36,676 nt of DNA from Actinotalea ferrariae CF5-4 (GTDB taxonomy: Bacteria; Actinomycetota; Actinomycetes; Actinomycetales; Cellulomonadaceae): the NCBI RefSeq assembly GCF_000603945.1, contig NZ_AXCW01000020.1, forward strand, positions 1 to 36,676, in the 5' to 3' direction. Shown here in pieces: positions 1 to 7,996 of this stretch (position 1 is its first letter; every line of letters starts with the position of its first letter). A program made the translations under genes and the position numbers. The notes below the pieces were generated by a model, which saw only the letters and a list, made by a program, of their open reading frames with translations, searched no databases and was not told the origin of the DNA.

Positions 1-1093
1 TCTCCGCGGCGAGCTTGCGCACCAGCGGGGTGAGGTAGCCCCCCGCCGGTGCGCCGCCGGACGCTGCGGACGGCGCCGACGGCGCGGCCGCAGCGGCCGA
101 CGGTGCGGACGTGGGCGTCTGCTCCCGCGCCGCGGCCTGCCCCGGGGCCTGCGTCTGCTCCGGCTTGGCCTGGGCGGCCTGCGACGGCTGAGGCGCCTGG
201 ACCTGCTCGGCCGGAGCCGACTCGGCCTCCGGGCCCGGGCCCCCGTAGTCCCCACCCTGCTGCTCGTCGGCACTCTGCTCGACCGCGTCGGCGGCAGCGG
301 GCTGCGGAGCGGACGCCTCCTCCGGCGCCGTGGCAGGCGCTCCGCCCGCGGAGCCCGACCCGACCCGGGCCAGCACGGCACCCACCTCGACCGTCTCGTC
401 CTCCTGGACCAGGATCTCGGTCACCGTGCCCGCGAAGGGCGAGGGGATCTCGGTGTCGACCTTGTCGGTCGAGACCTCGAGCAGCGGCTCGTCCACCTCG
501 ACGGTCTCGCCGACCTGCTTGAGCCAGCGCGTGACCGTGCCCTCGGTGACGCTCTCGCCGAGCGCCGGGAGGGTGACGTCCTGCGCGTCGCCGCCACCGC
601 CCTGCGCGTCGCCCTGACCGGCGACCGCGGGGGCTTCCTGGGGGGCGGCGGCCTGCTGCGTGGCCTCGCCCTGGCCGCCGGCCGCGTCCGGCTCCTCGAC
701 CGGCCCACCCGAGGCGTCGTCGGTCACCTCGTCGGGGACCTGGGCCGCCTGCTGCTCGGCCTCGTCCGCTGCGCCGTCGGACGCCTCGGCGCCGCCGGAC
801 GCCTGGGCACCGTCGGACTCCTCGGCCCCGCCGCCGTCCGAGACCGAGGACTCGCCGGCCGCGCCGATGACGGCGAGCGCCGCTCCGACCTCGACGGTCT
901 CGTCCTCCGGCACCAGGATCTCCAGGAGCGTCCCCGCGTAGGGGGAGGGGATCTCGGTGTCGACCTTGTCGGTCGAGACCTCCAGCAGCGGCTCGTCCAC
1001 CTCGACGGTGTCCCCGACCTGCTTGAGCCAGCGGGTGACGGTGCCTTCGGTCACGCTCTCGCCGAGCGCCGGCATCAGCACGGAGTCAGACAT
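1..1093 (-). CDS. sucB: Dihydrolipoamide acyltransferase E2 (2-oxoglutarate dehydrogenase type), N-terminal part, cut by window edge
   Basis: Encodes the E2 core subunit that carries acyl groups on lipoyl-lysine. The ATG at 1093 follows an AAGGAG ribosome site and opens a frame that runs off the left edge, leaving about 364 codons. Two lipoyl domains are visible. Each has the motif [10 protein letters not shown], with lipoyl lysines at residues 43 and 211, exactly 168 codons apart. They are joined and followed by Ala/Glu/Gln/Pro-rich flexible linkers. The last visible residues, [12 protein letters not shown], start the E3/E1-binding peripheral domain. The catalytic acyltransferase domain lies outside the window. 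lpdA ends 25 bases upstream, so the two are probably one operon. E2 of pyruvate dehydrogenase is an alternative, because actinobacteria may share one E2 between complexes. Confidence 0.93.
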   Translation of the reverse strand, partial: MSDSVLMPALGESVTEGTVTRWLKQVGDTVEVDEPLLEVSTDKVDTEIPSPYAGTLLEILVPEDETVEVGAALAVIGAAGESSVSDGGGAEESDGAQASGGAEASDGAADEAEQQAAQVPDEVTDDASGGPVEEPDAAGGQGEATQQAAAPQEAPAVAGQGDAQGGGGDAQDVTLPALGESVTEGTVTRWLKQVGETVEVDEPLLEVSTDKVDTEIPSPFAGTVTEILVQEDETVEVGAVLARVGSGSAGGAPATAPEEASAPQPAAADAVEQSADEQQGGDYGGPGPEAESAPAEQVQAPQPSQAAQAKPEQTQAPGQAAAREQTPTSAPSAAAAAPSAPSAASGGAPAGGYLTPLVRKLAAE

Positions 1094-1118
1094 GACCTCG
1101 CGTCTCCTTCGGGTGGGG

Positions 1119-2498
1119 TCAGTTGTGGGCGTGGAGGGGCTTGCCGGCCAGGGCCAGGAAGGCCTCGCCCAGCGCTTCGTTCTGCGTCGGGTGGGCGTGG
1201 ATCAGCGAGGCGACGTCCTCCGGGTACGCCTCCCAGTTCACGACCAGCTGACCCTCGGCGATGAGCTCTCCGACCCGAGCGCCGATCATGTGGACGCCGA
1301 CCACCGGCCCGTCCTTCTGCCGCACGAGCTTGACGAAGCCCGTGGTGCCGAGGATCTGGCTCTTGCCGTTGCCGCCGAGGTTGTACTCGAGGGTCTGGAC
1401 GGCGTCGTCGCCGTAGGTCTCCTTGGCCTTGGCCTCGGTGAGGCCGACCGAGGCGACCTCGGGCTCGGAGTAGGTCACGCGGGGGATGCCGGACTCGACG
1501 ATCGGGGCGGGGTTGAGGCCCGCGATCTCCTCCGCCACGAAGATCCCCTGCTGGAAGCCGCGGTGCGCGAGCTGCAGGCCGGGGACGATGTCGCCGACCG
1601 CGTAGATGTTCCCCACGCCGGTGTGGAGGCGCTCGTTCGTGATGACGAAGCCGCGGTCCAGGGTCACGCCCTGCTCGCCGTAGCCCAGGCCGTCCGTCCG
1701 CGGCCCGCGGCCGACGGCGACGAGCATGATCTCGGCGTCGAACGTCTTGCCGTCCTCGAGGGTGACGTGGACGCCCTGGTCGTCCTGGGTGACGCCCTGG
1801 AACCGGACGCCGGTGGAGAACTGGATGCCGCGCTTGCGGAACGCCCGCTCGAACGCCTTGCTGATCGCCGGGTCCTCGTTGGGCACGAGGTTCGGCAGGG
1901 CCTCGATGATGGTCACGTCGGCGCCGAAGGACTTCCAGACGCTCGCGAACTCCGACCCGATGACGCCGCCACCGAGGATGATCACGGACTGCGGGACGCG
2001 GTCCAGCGTGAGCGCCTGGTCGGAGGTCATGACGCGACCCTCGATCTCCAGCCCGGGCAGCGAGCGGGAGTAGGAACCGGTCGCGAGGACGACGTTCCGG
2101 CCCTGGTACCGCTGGCCGTCCACCTCGACGACGTCCGTCCCGACGAGCCGGCCGTAGCCCTCGACGTAGGTCACGCCGTGCGCCTTCACCAGGCCCTGGA
2201 GGCCCTTGTAGAGGCGGCCGACGACGCCGTCCTTGTACGCGTGCACCTTCGTGATGTCGATGCCCTCGAACGTGGAGCGCACGCCGTACTTCTCGCCCTC
2301 CCGGGCACCGTCGGCGAGCTCCGCCGCGTGCAGGAGCGCCTTGGTGGGGATGCAGCCCCAGTGCAGGCAGGTGCCGCCGAGCTTCTCGGCCTCGATCAGG
2401 GCGACGGACAGGCCCAGCTCGGACGCGCGCAGAGCGGTGGCGTAGCCGCCGCTCCCTCCGCCCAGGACCACGATGTCGAAGACGGGGTGTTCTGCCAC
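1119..2498 (-). CDS. lpdA: Dihydrolipoyl dehydrogenase (E3)
   Basis: A 459-aa FAD/NAD disulfide oxidoreductase that reoxidises the dihydrolipoyl groups of E2 with NAD+. The N-terminus carries the FAD-binding motif [17 protein letters not shown]. The redox-active disulfide motif [13 protein letters not shown] (CxxxxC) follows at about residues 41-53. A second dinucleotide motif, [12 protein letters not shown], lies mid-protein, and the C-terminal [12 protein letters not shown] supplies the catalytic His-Glu pair. Length is normal for the family. The GTG start at 2498 is preceded by a strong GGAGGAG ribosome site about 9 bases upstream, so this mRNA has a leader. It is the first gene of the lpdA-sucB pair. 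Confidence 0.96.
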   Translation of the reverse strand: MAEHPVFDIVVLGGGSGGYATALRASELGLSVALIEAEKLGGTCLHWGCIPTKALLHAAELADGAREGEKYGVRSTFEGIDITKVHAYKDGVVGRLYKGLQGLVKAHGVTYVEGYGRLVGTDVVEVDGQRYQGRNVVLATGSYSRSLPGLEIEGRVMTSDQALTLDRVPQSVIILGGGVIGSEFASVWKSFGADVTIIEALPNLVPNEDPAISKAFERAFRKRGIQFSTGVRFQGVTQDDQGVHVTLEDGKTFDAEIMLVAVGRGPRTDGLGYGEQGVTLDRGFVITNERLHTGVGNIYAVGDIVPGLQLAHRGFQQGIFVAEEIAGLNPAPIVESGIPRVTYSEPEVASVGLTEAKAKETYGDDAVQTLEYNLGGNGKSQILGTTGFVKLVRQKDGPVVGVHMIGARVGELIAEGQLVVNWEAYPEDVASLIHAHPTQNEALGEAFLALAGKPLHAHN

Positions 2499-2610
2499 GA
2501 TGCGATGCTCCTCCGGGAGACGGCGGGTGGGACGCTCCGGTCATCTTGTCATCACCCGGAGACGAGCGTGAACCTGAGAGGCCCGAGCAGGGCACGGGAC
2601 CCCGCCAGTC

Positions 2611-2616
2611 ATCCTA
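2611..2616 (-). promoter_or_regulatory. Candidate -10 element for lpdA
   Basis: On the minus strand this reads TAGGAT, about 113 bases upstream of the lpdA GTG. It would give a leadered transcript, in agreement with the ribosome site at lpdA. No clear -35 is seen. It lies close to the -10 of the divergent gene at 2644. Confidence 0.4.
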
Positions 2617-2631
2617 TGAGTCCCGTCGCCG

Positions 2632-2637
2632 TACCCT
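2632..2637 (+). promoter_or_regulatory. Leaderless-type -10 (TACCCT) for the gene at 2644
   Basis: TACCCT is followed by a 6-base spacer and then the ATG. This spacing places the transcription start at the A of the start codon. No ribosome site is present. Confidence 0.6.
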
Positions 2638-2643
2638 GGACGC

Positions 2644-2985
2644 ATGCGCTTGTTCCGACGACGGCGGGTCGCCGCGGCCGACAGCCCCGCCGCCCCGCCG
2701 GACGCGGACGCCCGGCGTGCGACCCGGGCGCACCTCGCGGACTTCGTGCGCACGCGCGTCGGTGTGGAGGCCTACCTCGAGCCCGCGACCCGGTTCCAGC
2801 AGACGACCGTGCTGCTCGTCGCGACGACGGGGGAGTGGACGCGGCGGCGGGTCCCCGACCACCGCGCGGCCCGCGAGATCGCCCGGGAGCTCGCGATCCC
2901 CGTCTACGACGTCCAGTTCACCGGGTACCCGCAGCGGATGCGCGACTGGAACTCCCGGCAGCGCGCCCGCGCCCGCGGGCGCTGA
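2644..2985 (+). CDS. Conserved-looking small protein of unknown function
   Basis: A 113-aa soluble protein with a basic N-terminus (MRLFRRRR) and a basic C-terminus (RQRARARGR). The middle is a compact alpha/beta segment with YLEPATRFQQTTVLLVATTGEWTRR, and then a helix and the strand IPVYDVQFTGYPQRMRDW. I do not recognise a named domain. Third-position G+C bias and the leaderless promoter make a real gene likely. It is divergent from lpdA and convergent with the aminopeptidase gene, with a hairpin overlapping its stop codon. Confidence 0.8.
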   Translation: MRLFRRRRVAAADSPAAPPDADARRATRAHLADFVRTRVGVEAYLEPATRFQQTTVLLVATTGEWTRRRVPDHRAAREIARELAIPVYDVQFTGYPQRMRDWNSRQRARARGR

Positions 2986-3004
2986 GGAGCAGCGGCCGCT
3001 CCTC
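2984..3004. terminator. Hairpin between convergent genes
   Basis: GAGGAGC, a 7-base loop, then GCTCCTC. The left arm overlaps the stop codon of the 2644 gene. There is no U-tract, as is common in high-G+C actinobacteria. It could serve either strand. Confidence 0.45.
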
Positions 3005-3050
3005 GCGTGCTGGGCGGCCTGCGACCGTGCCGGGCGGCCCGGGCGCTGGG

Positions 3051-4526
3051 TCAGCGGGACTCGAGCAGCTCCAGCAGCGTGCGCACCGCGACACCGGTCC
3101 CGCCGACCGGGGTGTAGCCGTGGGCTGAGGCCTCGTTGAACGCCGGACCGGCGATGTCCAGGTGCGCCCACGGCGTCGCGCCGACGAACTCGCGCAGGAA
3201 CAGCCCCGCCACGAGCATCCCCCCGAAGCGGTCGCCGATGTTCGCGAGGTCGGCCACGGAGGACTTCAGCGACGCCCGGAGCTCCTCCGGCAGGGGCATC
3301 GGCCAGAACTGCTCCCCGGCGCGCTCGGCGGCCTCGACCACCGCACGGCGCAGGTCCTCGGTGCCCATGACGGCCGACACGCGCGTCCCGAGGGCCACGA
3401 CCTGGGCGCCCGTGAGCGTGGCGACGTCGACGACGGCGTCGGGCCGCTCCTCGCACGCGGCCACGAGCCCGTCCGCCAGGACGAGCCGCCCCTCCGCGTC
3501 CGTGTTGAGGACCTCGACGGTCTTGCCGCCGTACTGGGTGATGACGTCCGACGGTCGCTGCGCCGTACCCGAGGGCATGTTCTCGGCCAGGCACAGCCAG
3601 CCCGTGACCTTGACGGGGAGCTCCAGGGCCGCCGCCGCCAGGACGGTGTGCAGCACCGCCGCGGCGCCTGCCATGTCGGACTTCATCGCCTCCATGCCCT
3701 TGGCGGGCTTGATGGACAGGCCGCCCGAGTCGAACGTGATGCCCTTGCCGACGAGCGCGACGCTGCGCTGCGCCCGCAGCGGGGCGTAGGTCAGCTTCAC
3801 GAGCCGCGGCGGCCGGGCGGACCCCTGGCCCACCGCGAGCAGACCGCCGTAGCCGCCCGCCGCGAGGGCCTTCTCGTCCAGGACGGAGACCTTGACCTTC
3901 GTCCCCTTGGCCGCCGCGCGGGCGGCGTCGGCGAACGCGGCCGGGAAGAGGTCGACCGGCGCGGCGTTCACGAGGTCGCGGGTGCCGTGCACGGCCGTGG
4001 CGACCGTCGTGGCGCGCGCGACCGCCTTCTTCGCCGCGCCGTCGCGGGCGAGCGGGGTGAGGAGGCTGATCTGCTTCACGGGCGCGGTGGCGCCCGCGCG
4101 GTAGCGGTCGAAGACGTACGCCCCCAGCAGGGCTCCCTCCGCCACGGCCGCCACCTGGGCGACGTCCTCCGCGGGCAGGGCGAGCGCGACGGACCCGACG
4201 CCGCTCAGGCCGCGCGTCGCGCACCCGGCGGCGCGCCGCAGCGCCTCGGTGGTCGGGACGGCGTCGTCGTCCAGCGGGCCGACGCCGACGACGGCGAGCA
4301 CCTGCGCGGCGAGGAGGTCGCCGGCGGGCAGCCGGCGCAGGGCGTCGACGTCGCCGCTGATCCCCAGGACCTTCGCCGAGCCGGTGACGAGCGCCACCAC
4401 CGCGTCCGGGAGCCCGGCGGCGCCGACGACGCGGACCCCGCCGTCCGTGGTCGGGGCGACGCCGACGACGAGCACGTCGGCGTCGAGGCGGGAGAGGTCC
4501 TTGGCGGTGAGCGTCAGTGCGGGCAC
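3051..4526 (-). CDS. pepA: Leucyl aminopeptidase (M17 family)
   Basis: A 491-aa cytosolic metallo-aminopeptidase that removes N-terminal residues from peptides. It may also act on Cys-Gly from thiol turnover (inference). The C-terminal half carries the M17 metal and catalytic motifs: VGKGITFDSGG, KSDMAGAAAVL and the signature NTDAEGRLVLADGL. The N-terminal half is the less conserved macro-like domain. The frame stays open far upstream to 5900, but the GTG at 4526 is the right start. It gives normal family length and sits 6 bases after a TACCAT box. The extra upstream frame is a shadow of pyrD and its neighbours. No signal peptide is seen. Confidence 0.95.
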   Translation of the reverse strand: MPALTLTAKDLSRLDADVLVVGVAPTTDGGVRVVGAAGLPDAVVALVTGSAKVLGISGDVDALRRLPAGDLLAAQVLAVVGVGPLDDDAVPTTEALRRAAGCATRGLSGVGSVALALPAEDVAQVAAVAEGALLGAYVFDRYRAGATAPVKQISLLTPLARDGAAKKAVARATTVATAVHGTRDLVNAAPVDLFPAAFADAARAAAKGTKVKVSVLDEKALAAGGYGGLLAVGQGSARPPRLVKLTYAPLRAQRSVALVGKGITFDSGGLSIKPAKGMEAMKSDMAGAAAVLHTVLAAAALELPVKVTGWLCLAENMPSGTAQRPSDVITQYGGKTVEVLNTDAEGRLVLADGLVAACEERPDAVVDVATLTGAQVVALGTRVSAVMGTEDLRRAVVEAAERAGEQFWPMPLPEELRASLKSSVADLANIGDRFGGMLVAGLFLREFVGATPWAHLDIAGPAFNEASAHGYTPVGGTGVAVRTLLELLESR

Positions 4527-4532
4527 GCGCCG

Positions 4533-4538
4533 ATGGTA
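4533..4538 (-). promoter_or_regulatory. Leaderless-type -10 (TACCAT) for pepA
   Basis: On the minus strand, TACCAT is followed by a 6-base spacer and the GTG at 4526. This supports that start over any upstream codon. Confidence 0.6.
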
Positions 4539-4579
4539 GCCGGGGTGGGTCCGGCGACCGCCCGTGGACGGCGCGGCCG

Positions 4580-4585
4580 TATCCT
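4580..4585 (+). promoter_or_regulatory. Leaderless-type -10 (TATCCT) for the gene at 4593
   Basis: TATCCT is followed by a 7-base spacer and the GTG at 4593. It is divergent from the pepA promoter within a 66-base intergenic region. Confidence 0.55.
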
Positions 4586-4592
4586 CGTCGGC

Positions 4593-4952
4593 GTGTGGAC
4601 ACCCCTCGTGCTGGTCACGGCGCTCGCCGCGGCGGTCGTGGCGGCCTGGGCCGCCTGGCGGACGGTCCGTGACCGGCCCGTCGTCCTGCGCCAGCTCGTC
4701 GCGTCCGGCGTGGTGGAGGCGCTCCTCCTCGTCCAGGTCTTCGTCGGGCTCGTGTCGGTCGCCCGGGGGAGCGGGCCGGCGGACGGCGCCACCTACTGGG
4801 GTTACCTGGTCACCACCCTGTTCGTGCTCCCCGTGGCGGCCGCGTGGGCGTTCGCGGAGCGGACCCGGTGGAGCTCGGTCGTGCTCCTGGTGGCGGCCGT
4901 GACGGTCGTGTTCCTGCAGTTCCGGGTCGTCCAGGTCTGGAGCGGCGCGTGA
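4593..4952 (+). CDS. Small integral membrane protein, function unknown
   Basis: A 119-aa protein with about four hydrophobic segments: near residues 4-20 (LVLVTALAAAVVAAWAAW), 33-53 (LVASGVVEALLLVQVFVGL), 70-87 and 95-112. The loops are short. I recognise no catalytic motif. The GTG start is supported by the TATCCT box; an in-frame ATG at 4532 would put the promoter inside the gene. The stop overlaps the start of the next membrane-protein gene by four bases, so the two are translationally coupled and are likely partners or consecutive small membrane subunits. Confidence 0.8.
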   Translation: MWTPLVLVTALAAAVVAAWAAWRTVRDRPVVLRQLVASGVVEALLLVQVFVGLVSVARGSGPADGATYWGYLVTTLFVLPVAAAWAFAERTRWSSVVLLVAAVTVVFLQFRVVQVWSGA

Positions 4953-5392
4953 GCGCTCCTCAGGCCGACACGGGCGGTCGCACCGCGTCCGGACCGGGGC
5001 GCGCGCTGGTCGCCGTCTACGGCGTGCTCGCGGTCGCCGCGACGTTCCGGTCCGGCGTCCAGGTGCTCCGGGACTTCGGCGCCGCGCCCGTCGCCTACTC
5101 GCTCTCCGCGTTCGCCGCGGTGGTCTACGTCGTCGCCACCCTCGCGCTCGCCCGCGCCGGGGGGCGGGCCCGGCGCGTGGCCTGGGTCGCCGTGGGGATC
5201 GAGGCGGTCGGGGTGCTCGTCGTCGGGACGCTCTCGGTCGTCCGACCCGACCTGTTCCCCGACGCGACCGTGTGGTCCGCGTTCGGCGCCGGCTACGGCT
5301 TCGTCCCCCTGGTGCTGCCGGCCCTCGGCCTCTGGTGGCTCGCGCGCGGACGGGGCGGTCGTCCCGCCCCGGCGGAGCGGCCCGACCGGTAG
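4949..5392 (+). CDS. Four-helix membrane protein, function unknown
   Basis: A 147-aa protein starting at a GTG that overlaps the stop of the preceding gene (GTGA). It has a short polar N-terminus and then about four membrane segments, near residues 20-38, 50-68, 76-97 and 112-132. The loop DFGAAPVAYSLSAFAAVVYV lies between the first two. The architecture resembles small actinobacterial integral membrane proteins encoded upstream of pyrD, but I know no function. It is followed 11 bases later by pyrD, which has its own promoter-like box. Confidence 0.8.
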   Translation: MSAPQADTGGRTASGPGRALVAVYGVLAVAATFRSGVQVLRDFGAAPVAYSLSAFAAVVYVVATLALARAGGRARRVAWVAVGIEAVGVLVVGTLSVVRPDLFPDATVWSAFGAGYGFVPLVLPALGLWWLARGRGGRPAPAERPDR

Positions 5393-5395
5393 GTT
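5390..5395 (+). promoter_or_regulatory. Possible leaderless -10 (TAGGTT) for pyrD
   Basis: TAGGTT is followed by an 8-base spacer and the GTG of pyrD. It overlaps the last codon of the preceding gene. The spacer is slightly longer than in the other examples here. Confidence 0.4.
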
Positions 5396-5403
5396 CGGCG
5401 TCT

Positions 5404-6471
5404 GTGTCCACGCTGTACCGCCTCCTCTTCCGCCACGTCCTGCGTCGCCTGGACCCCGAGCGGGCCCACGAGCTGGGGTTCGCCGCCGTCCGGCTCGTCG
5501 CCGCGGTCCCGCCGCTGCGCGTCGTCGTCGGGCTCCTCCTCGGCGGGCGGACCCGTCCCGGCCTCCGCGGCGCGCCGCGGCCGGACCGCGCGGTGCACGT
5601 GCTCGGCCGGGACCTGCCCGGGCGCTTCGGGCTCGCCGCGGGCTTCGACAAGAACGCCGTCGGGGTGCGCGGGTTGCGCATGCTCGGCTTCGCCTTCGTC
5701 GAGGTCGGCACCGTGACGGCGCTGGGCCAGCCCGGCAACGAGCGCCCGCGGCTGTGGCGCGTGGTGGAGGACCGCGCCGTCCGCAACCGCATGGGGTTCA
5801 ACAACGAGGGAGCCGACGCGGTCGCGCAGCGCCTGCGGCGCGTCCGCGACACGCCGTGGGGCCGCGAGGCGGTCATCGGCGTCAACATCGGCAAGACCAA
5901 GGTGACGCCCGAGGCGGACGCGCCGGCCGACTACGCGGCGAGCGCGCACCGGCTCGCCCCGTTCGCCGACTACCTCGTCGTCAACGTGTCCTCCCCGAAC
6001 ACGCCCGGCCTGCGGGCCCTGCAGTCGGTCGCGAGCCTGCGGCCGATCCTGCTGGCGGTCCGGGAGGCGGCCGACGACGCCACGGGCCCGCGGCACCGCG
6101 TCCCGGTGCTGGTGAAGATCGCCCCCGACCTCGCCGACGAGGACGTCGACGCCGTCGCGGACCTCGTGCTCGAGCTGGGGCTGGAGGGGGTCGTGGCCGT
6201 CAACACGACGATCGCCCACGACCTGGGCGAGGGAGGGCTGTCCGGGCCGCCGGTCCTCGCCCGCGGTCTGGCGGTCGTGCGGCGGCTGCGCGCACGCCTC
6301 GGACCCGACGCGGTCGTCATCGGCGTGGGCGGCGTCACCACCCCTGCCGACGCCCAGGCGTACCGTGAGGCCGGTGCCGACCTCGTCCAGGGGTACACGG
6401 GGTTCATCTACGAGGGCCCTGCGTGGGCCGGGCGGATCAACCGGGCGCTGGCCCGACGGGAGGGACGATGA
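5404..6471 (+). CDS. pyrD: Dihydroorotate dehydrogenase (quinone), class 2
   Basis: A 355-aa FMN enzyme of pyrimidine synthesis that oxidises dihydroorotate to orotate and passes electrons to membrane quinone. The N-terminal amphipathic helices (LYRLLFRHVLRRLDPERAHEL), which bind the membrane in class 2 enzymes, are present. FMN/substrate motifs in order are GLAAGFDKNAVGVRGL, VEVGTVT, NRMGFNNEGAD, VNVSSPNTPGLR (containing the catalytic serine that marks class 2), VAVNTTI and GVGGVTT. The GTG at 5404 gives normal family length. The stop overlaps the start of the 69-aa gene (ATGA). Its quinol product would feed the bcc-aa3 chain encoded further along the window. Confidence 0.96.
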   Translation: MSTLYRLLFRHVLRRLDPERAHELGFAAVRLVAAVPPLRVVVGLLLGGRTRPGLRGAPRPDRAVHVLGRDLPGRFGLAAGFDKNAVGVRGLRMLGFAFVEVGTVTALGQPGNERPRLWRVVEDRAVRNRMGFNNEGADAVAQRLRRVRDTPWGREAVIGVNIGKTKVTPEADAPADYAASAHRLAPFADYLVVNVSSPNTPGLRALQSVASLRPILLAVREAADDATGPRHRVPVLVKIAPDLADEDVDAVADLVLELGLEGVVAVNTTIAHDLGEGGLSGPPVLARGLAVVRRLRARLGPDAVVIGVGGVTTPADAQAYREAGADLVQGYTGFIYEGPAWAGRINRALARREGR

Positions 6472-6677
6472 GCGGTCCCCAGTGGACCTGGCAGTTCCTC
6501 GCGGCCGACGACGCCGAGGTGGACCGCCCCGTGAGCCCCGCCTTCACCAGCCGGTTCGACGCCGAGGCGTGGATCGGCGAGCACTGGCGCGCCGTCGCGG
6601 GGGAGGGCGTCGCGACCGCCCGCCTCCTGCACCTCGGCGCCGCCGTCGCACCCGCCCTGCCGCTGCGCAAGGGCTGA
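6468..6677 (+). CDS. 69-aa hypothetical protein coupled to pyrD
   Basis: A small soluble protein, start ATG overlapping the pyrD stop, with a GGGAGGG ribosome site. It begins MSGPQWTWQFLAADD and has a mid-segment PAFTSRFDAEAWIGEHWR; aromatic residues are frequent. The coupling and codon bias make it a probable real gene. I do not recognise a family and propose no function. Confidence 0.75.
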   Translation: MSGPQWTWQFLAADDAEVDRPVSPAFTSRFDAEAWIGEHWRAVAGEGVATARLLHLGAAVAPALPLRKG

Positions 6678-6678
6678 G

Positions 6679-7350
6679 GTGGCGGGGAGCGCGGGCGCGG
6701 CCCGTCGCGGCGGGCAGCTGGCCGTCGGGCTCGTCCTGTACGCGGCGTCCATCGCGGCGCTGGTGCGCTCCGGGCTCGGCAACATGCCCTGGGACGTCCT
6801 CGGCCAGGGCGTCGCGGTCCGGCTCGACGTGTCGCTCGGCACCGCCACCCTGGGACTCAGCGTGCTGGTGCTGCTCTGCTGGCTGCCGCTGCGACAGCGC
6901 CCCGGTGTGGGGACCGTCGCGAACGTCCTGGTCATCGGGCTGCTCGTCGACCCGTTCCTCGCGGCCCTCGCGCCCCTGCCGGACCCGCTCCCGCTCCCGC
7001 TCCCGGCGGCGGTCGCGCTCGCCGGTGGCGGCGTGCTGCTCAACGGCGTGGCGACCGCCTGCTACATCGGTGCCCGGCTCGGGCCGGGTCCGCGCGACGG
7101 GCTGATGACCGGGCTGGTCCGACGGACCGGCCGCTCGGTCCGTCTGGTGCGGTCGGCGATCGAGGTCACGGTGGTCGTCACGGGCTGGGCGCTCGGGGGG
7201 ACGGTCGGCCTCGCGACGGCCGCCTACGCCCTCGCGATCGGTCCGCTCGTCCACGTCCTGCTGCCGCGGTTCACGGTGCCGGAGGCCGGTGGGCGCGGGG
7301 GAGAGCCCGCCGCGCCGGTGCGCACCGGCGAGCCGGGCCGGGCGGGGTGA
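6679..7350 (+). CDS. YczE/YitT-type integral membrane protein
   Basis: A 223-aa protein with five or more hydrophobic segments. The first helix and loop carry [14 protein letters not shown], which I associate with the YczE family of membrane proteins of unknown transport role. A later loop [16 protein letters not shown], also typical of this group, precedes another basic loop ([16 protein letters not shown]). It starts at a GTG one base after the stop of the 69-aa gene, so it is probably in the pyrD transcript. The C-terminal 25 residues are Gly/Pro/Arg-rich and probably disordered. Confidence 0.82.
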   Translation: MAGSAGAARRGGQLAVGLVLYAASIAALVRSGLGNMPWDVLGQGVAVRLDVSLGTATLGLSVLVLLCWLPLRQRPGVGTVANVLVIGLLVDPFLAALAPLPDPLPLPLPAAVALAGGGVLLNGVATACYIGARLGPGPRDGLMTGLVRRTGRSVRLVRSAIEVTVVVTGWALGGTVGLATAAYALAIGPLVHVLLPRFTVPEAGGRGGEPAAPVRTGEPGRAG

Positions 7351-7357
7351 CGTCCGG

Positions 7358-7957
7358 TCAGGACGGGTACTGACCTCGCTTGACCTGCGCCCGCGGCAGG
7401 CGGCTGCGGCGGATCTGGAAGGCGCGGACGACGCCGTACATGAGCGTCCCGCGCGGCACCTCGCCGAACTTCGCCTCGACCCGGCGGCGCAGGATGCGCG
7501 ACAGGATGAAGCCGTCGACGACCGTGACCAGGACCACCAGGTAGAGGACCGCCAGGGTGATGAGGCTCGCCACCGCGTCGTTGCCCGTCACCAGGATCGC
7601 GAACACCATCACGAGCGAGAACGGCAGGAAGAACTCCCCGAGGTTCCAGCGCGCGTCGACGTAGTCGCGGACGTAGCGACGGACCTTGCCGCGGTCCCGG
7701 GCGGGGAGGTTCGCCTCGTCGCCCGTGAGCATCGCCTGGTACTCGCGGTCACGCTGGGCCCGCATCGCGGCGCGCTGCGCCTTGGCCGCGGCCTTGCGGT
7801 CCTCGGGCACCAGCGGCCGGCGGCGGGCGGCCTCGGCCTCACGTCGGCGCGGCGTGGGCCGGCCCTTGCCGGACGCGGTCGCGCCGTCGGCGGAGGGGAG
7901 GGGCGGGACGGCGGCGGCGTCGGCCGCGGGGTCCTTCTTGCGGGAGGGGAAAGCCAC
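7358..7957 (-). CDS. DUF3043 membrane protein
   Basis: A 199-aa protein of the actinobacterial DUF3043 family. The N-terminal 80 residues are Lys/Arg/Ala-rich and charged. Then comes the family-typical block [20 protein letters not shown] and [14 protein letters not shown]. Two membrane helices follow, near residues 110-130 and 134-152. A basic C-terminal tail follows. The function is unknown; the charged cytosolic ends suggest a membrane-anchored scaffold (inference). The frame is open to 8446, but the GTG at 7957 sits 6 bases after a TACCCT box and gives the family's usual N-terminus (AFPSRKKDP). Confidence 0.88.
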   Translation of the reverse strand: MAFPSRKKDPAADAAAVPPLPSADGATASGKGRPTPRRREAEAARRRPLVPEDRKAAAKAQRAAMRAQRDREYQAMLTGDEANLPARDRGKVRRYVRDYVDARWNLGEFFLPFSLVMVFAILVTGNDAVASLITLAVLYLVVLVTVVDGFILSRILRRRVEAKFGEVPRGTLMYGVVRAFQIRRSRLPRAQVKRGQYPS

Positions 7958-7963
7958 AGGCTG

Positions 7964-7969
7964 AGGGTA
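7964..7969 (-). promoter_or_regulatory. Leaderless-type -10 (TACCCT) for the DUF3043 gene
   Basis: On the minus strand, TACCCT is followed by a 6-base spacer and the GTG at 7957. Its expected -35 region (about 7987-7992) overlaps the -10 of the opposite promoter. Confidence 0.6.
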
Positions 7970-7983
7970 GTGGAGCGCACGGG

Positions 7984-7989
7984 TAGCGT
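7984..7989 (+). promoter_or_regulatory. Leaderless-type -10 (TAGCGT) for the M20 peptidase gene
   Basis: TAGCGT is followed by a 7-base spacer and the GTG at 7997. Its expected -35 region (about 7961-7966) overlaps the -10 of the DUF3043 promoter. Confidence 0.6.
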
Positions 7990-7996
7990 TCGGCGG

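Noticed and set aside
957-3128. Long plus-strand open frame of 723 codons
   Set aside because: It is antisense to sucB and lpdA, which have clear motifs. The translation is compositionally odd and has no recognisable domain.
4532-4592. In-frame ATG at 4532 as start of the small membrane protein
   Set aside because: It would place the TATCCT promoter box inside the gene and add a charged, non-conserved-looking tail. The GTG at 4593 fits better.
4527-5900. Upstream part of a 949-codon open frame ending at 3051 (minus), also a 662-codon frame at 2614-4602
   Set aside because: Long overlapping frames are normal at this G+C. Only the part from the GTG at 4526 has family motifs (leucyl aminopeptidase); the rest is antisense to pyrD and neighbours and has low-complexity Arg/Pro composition.
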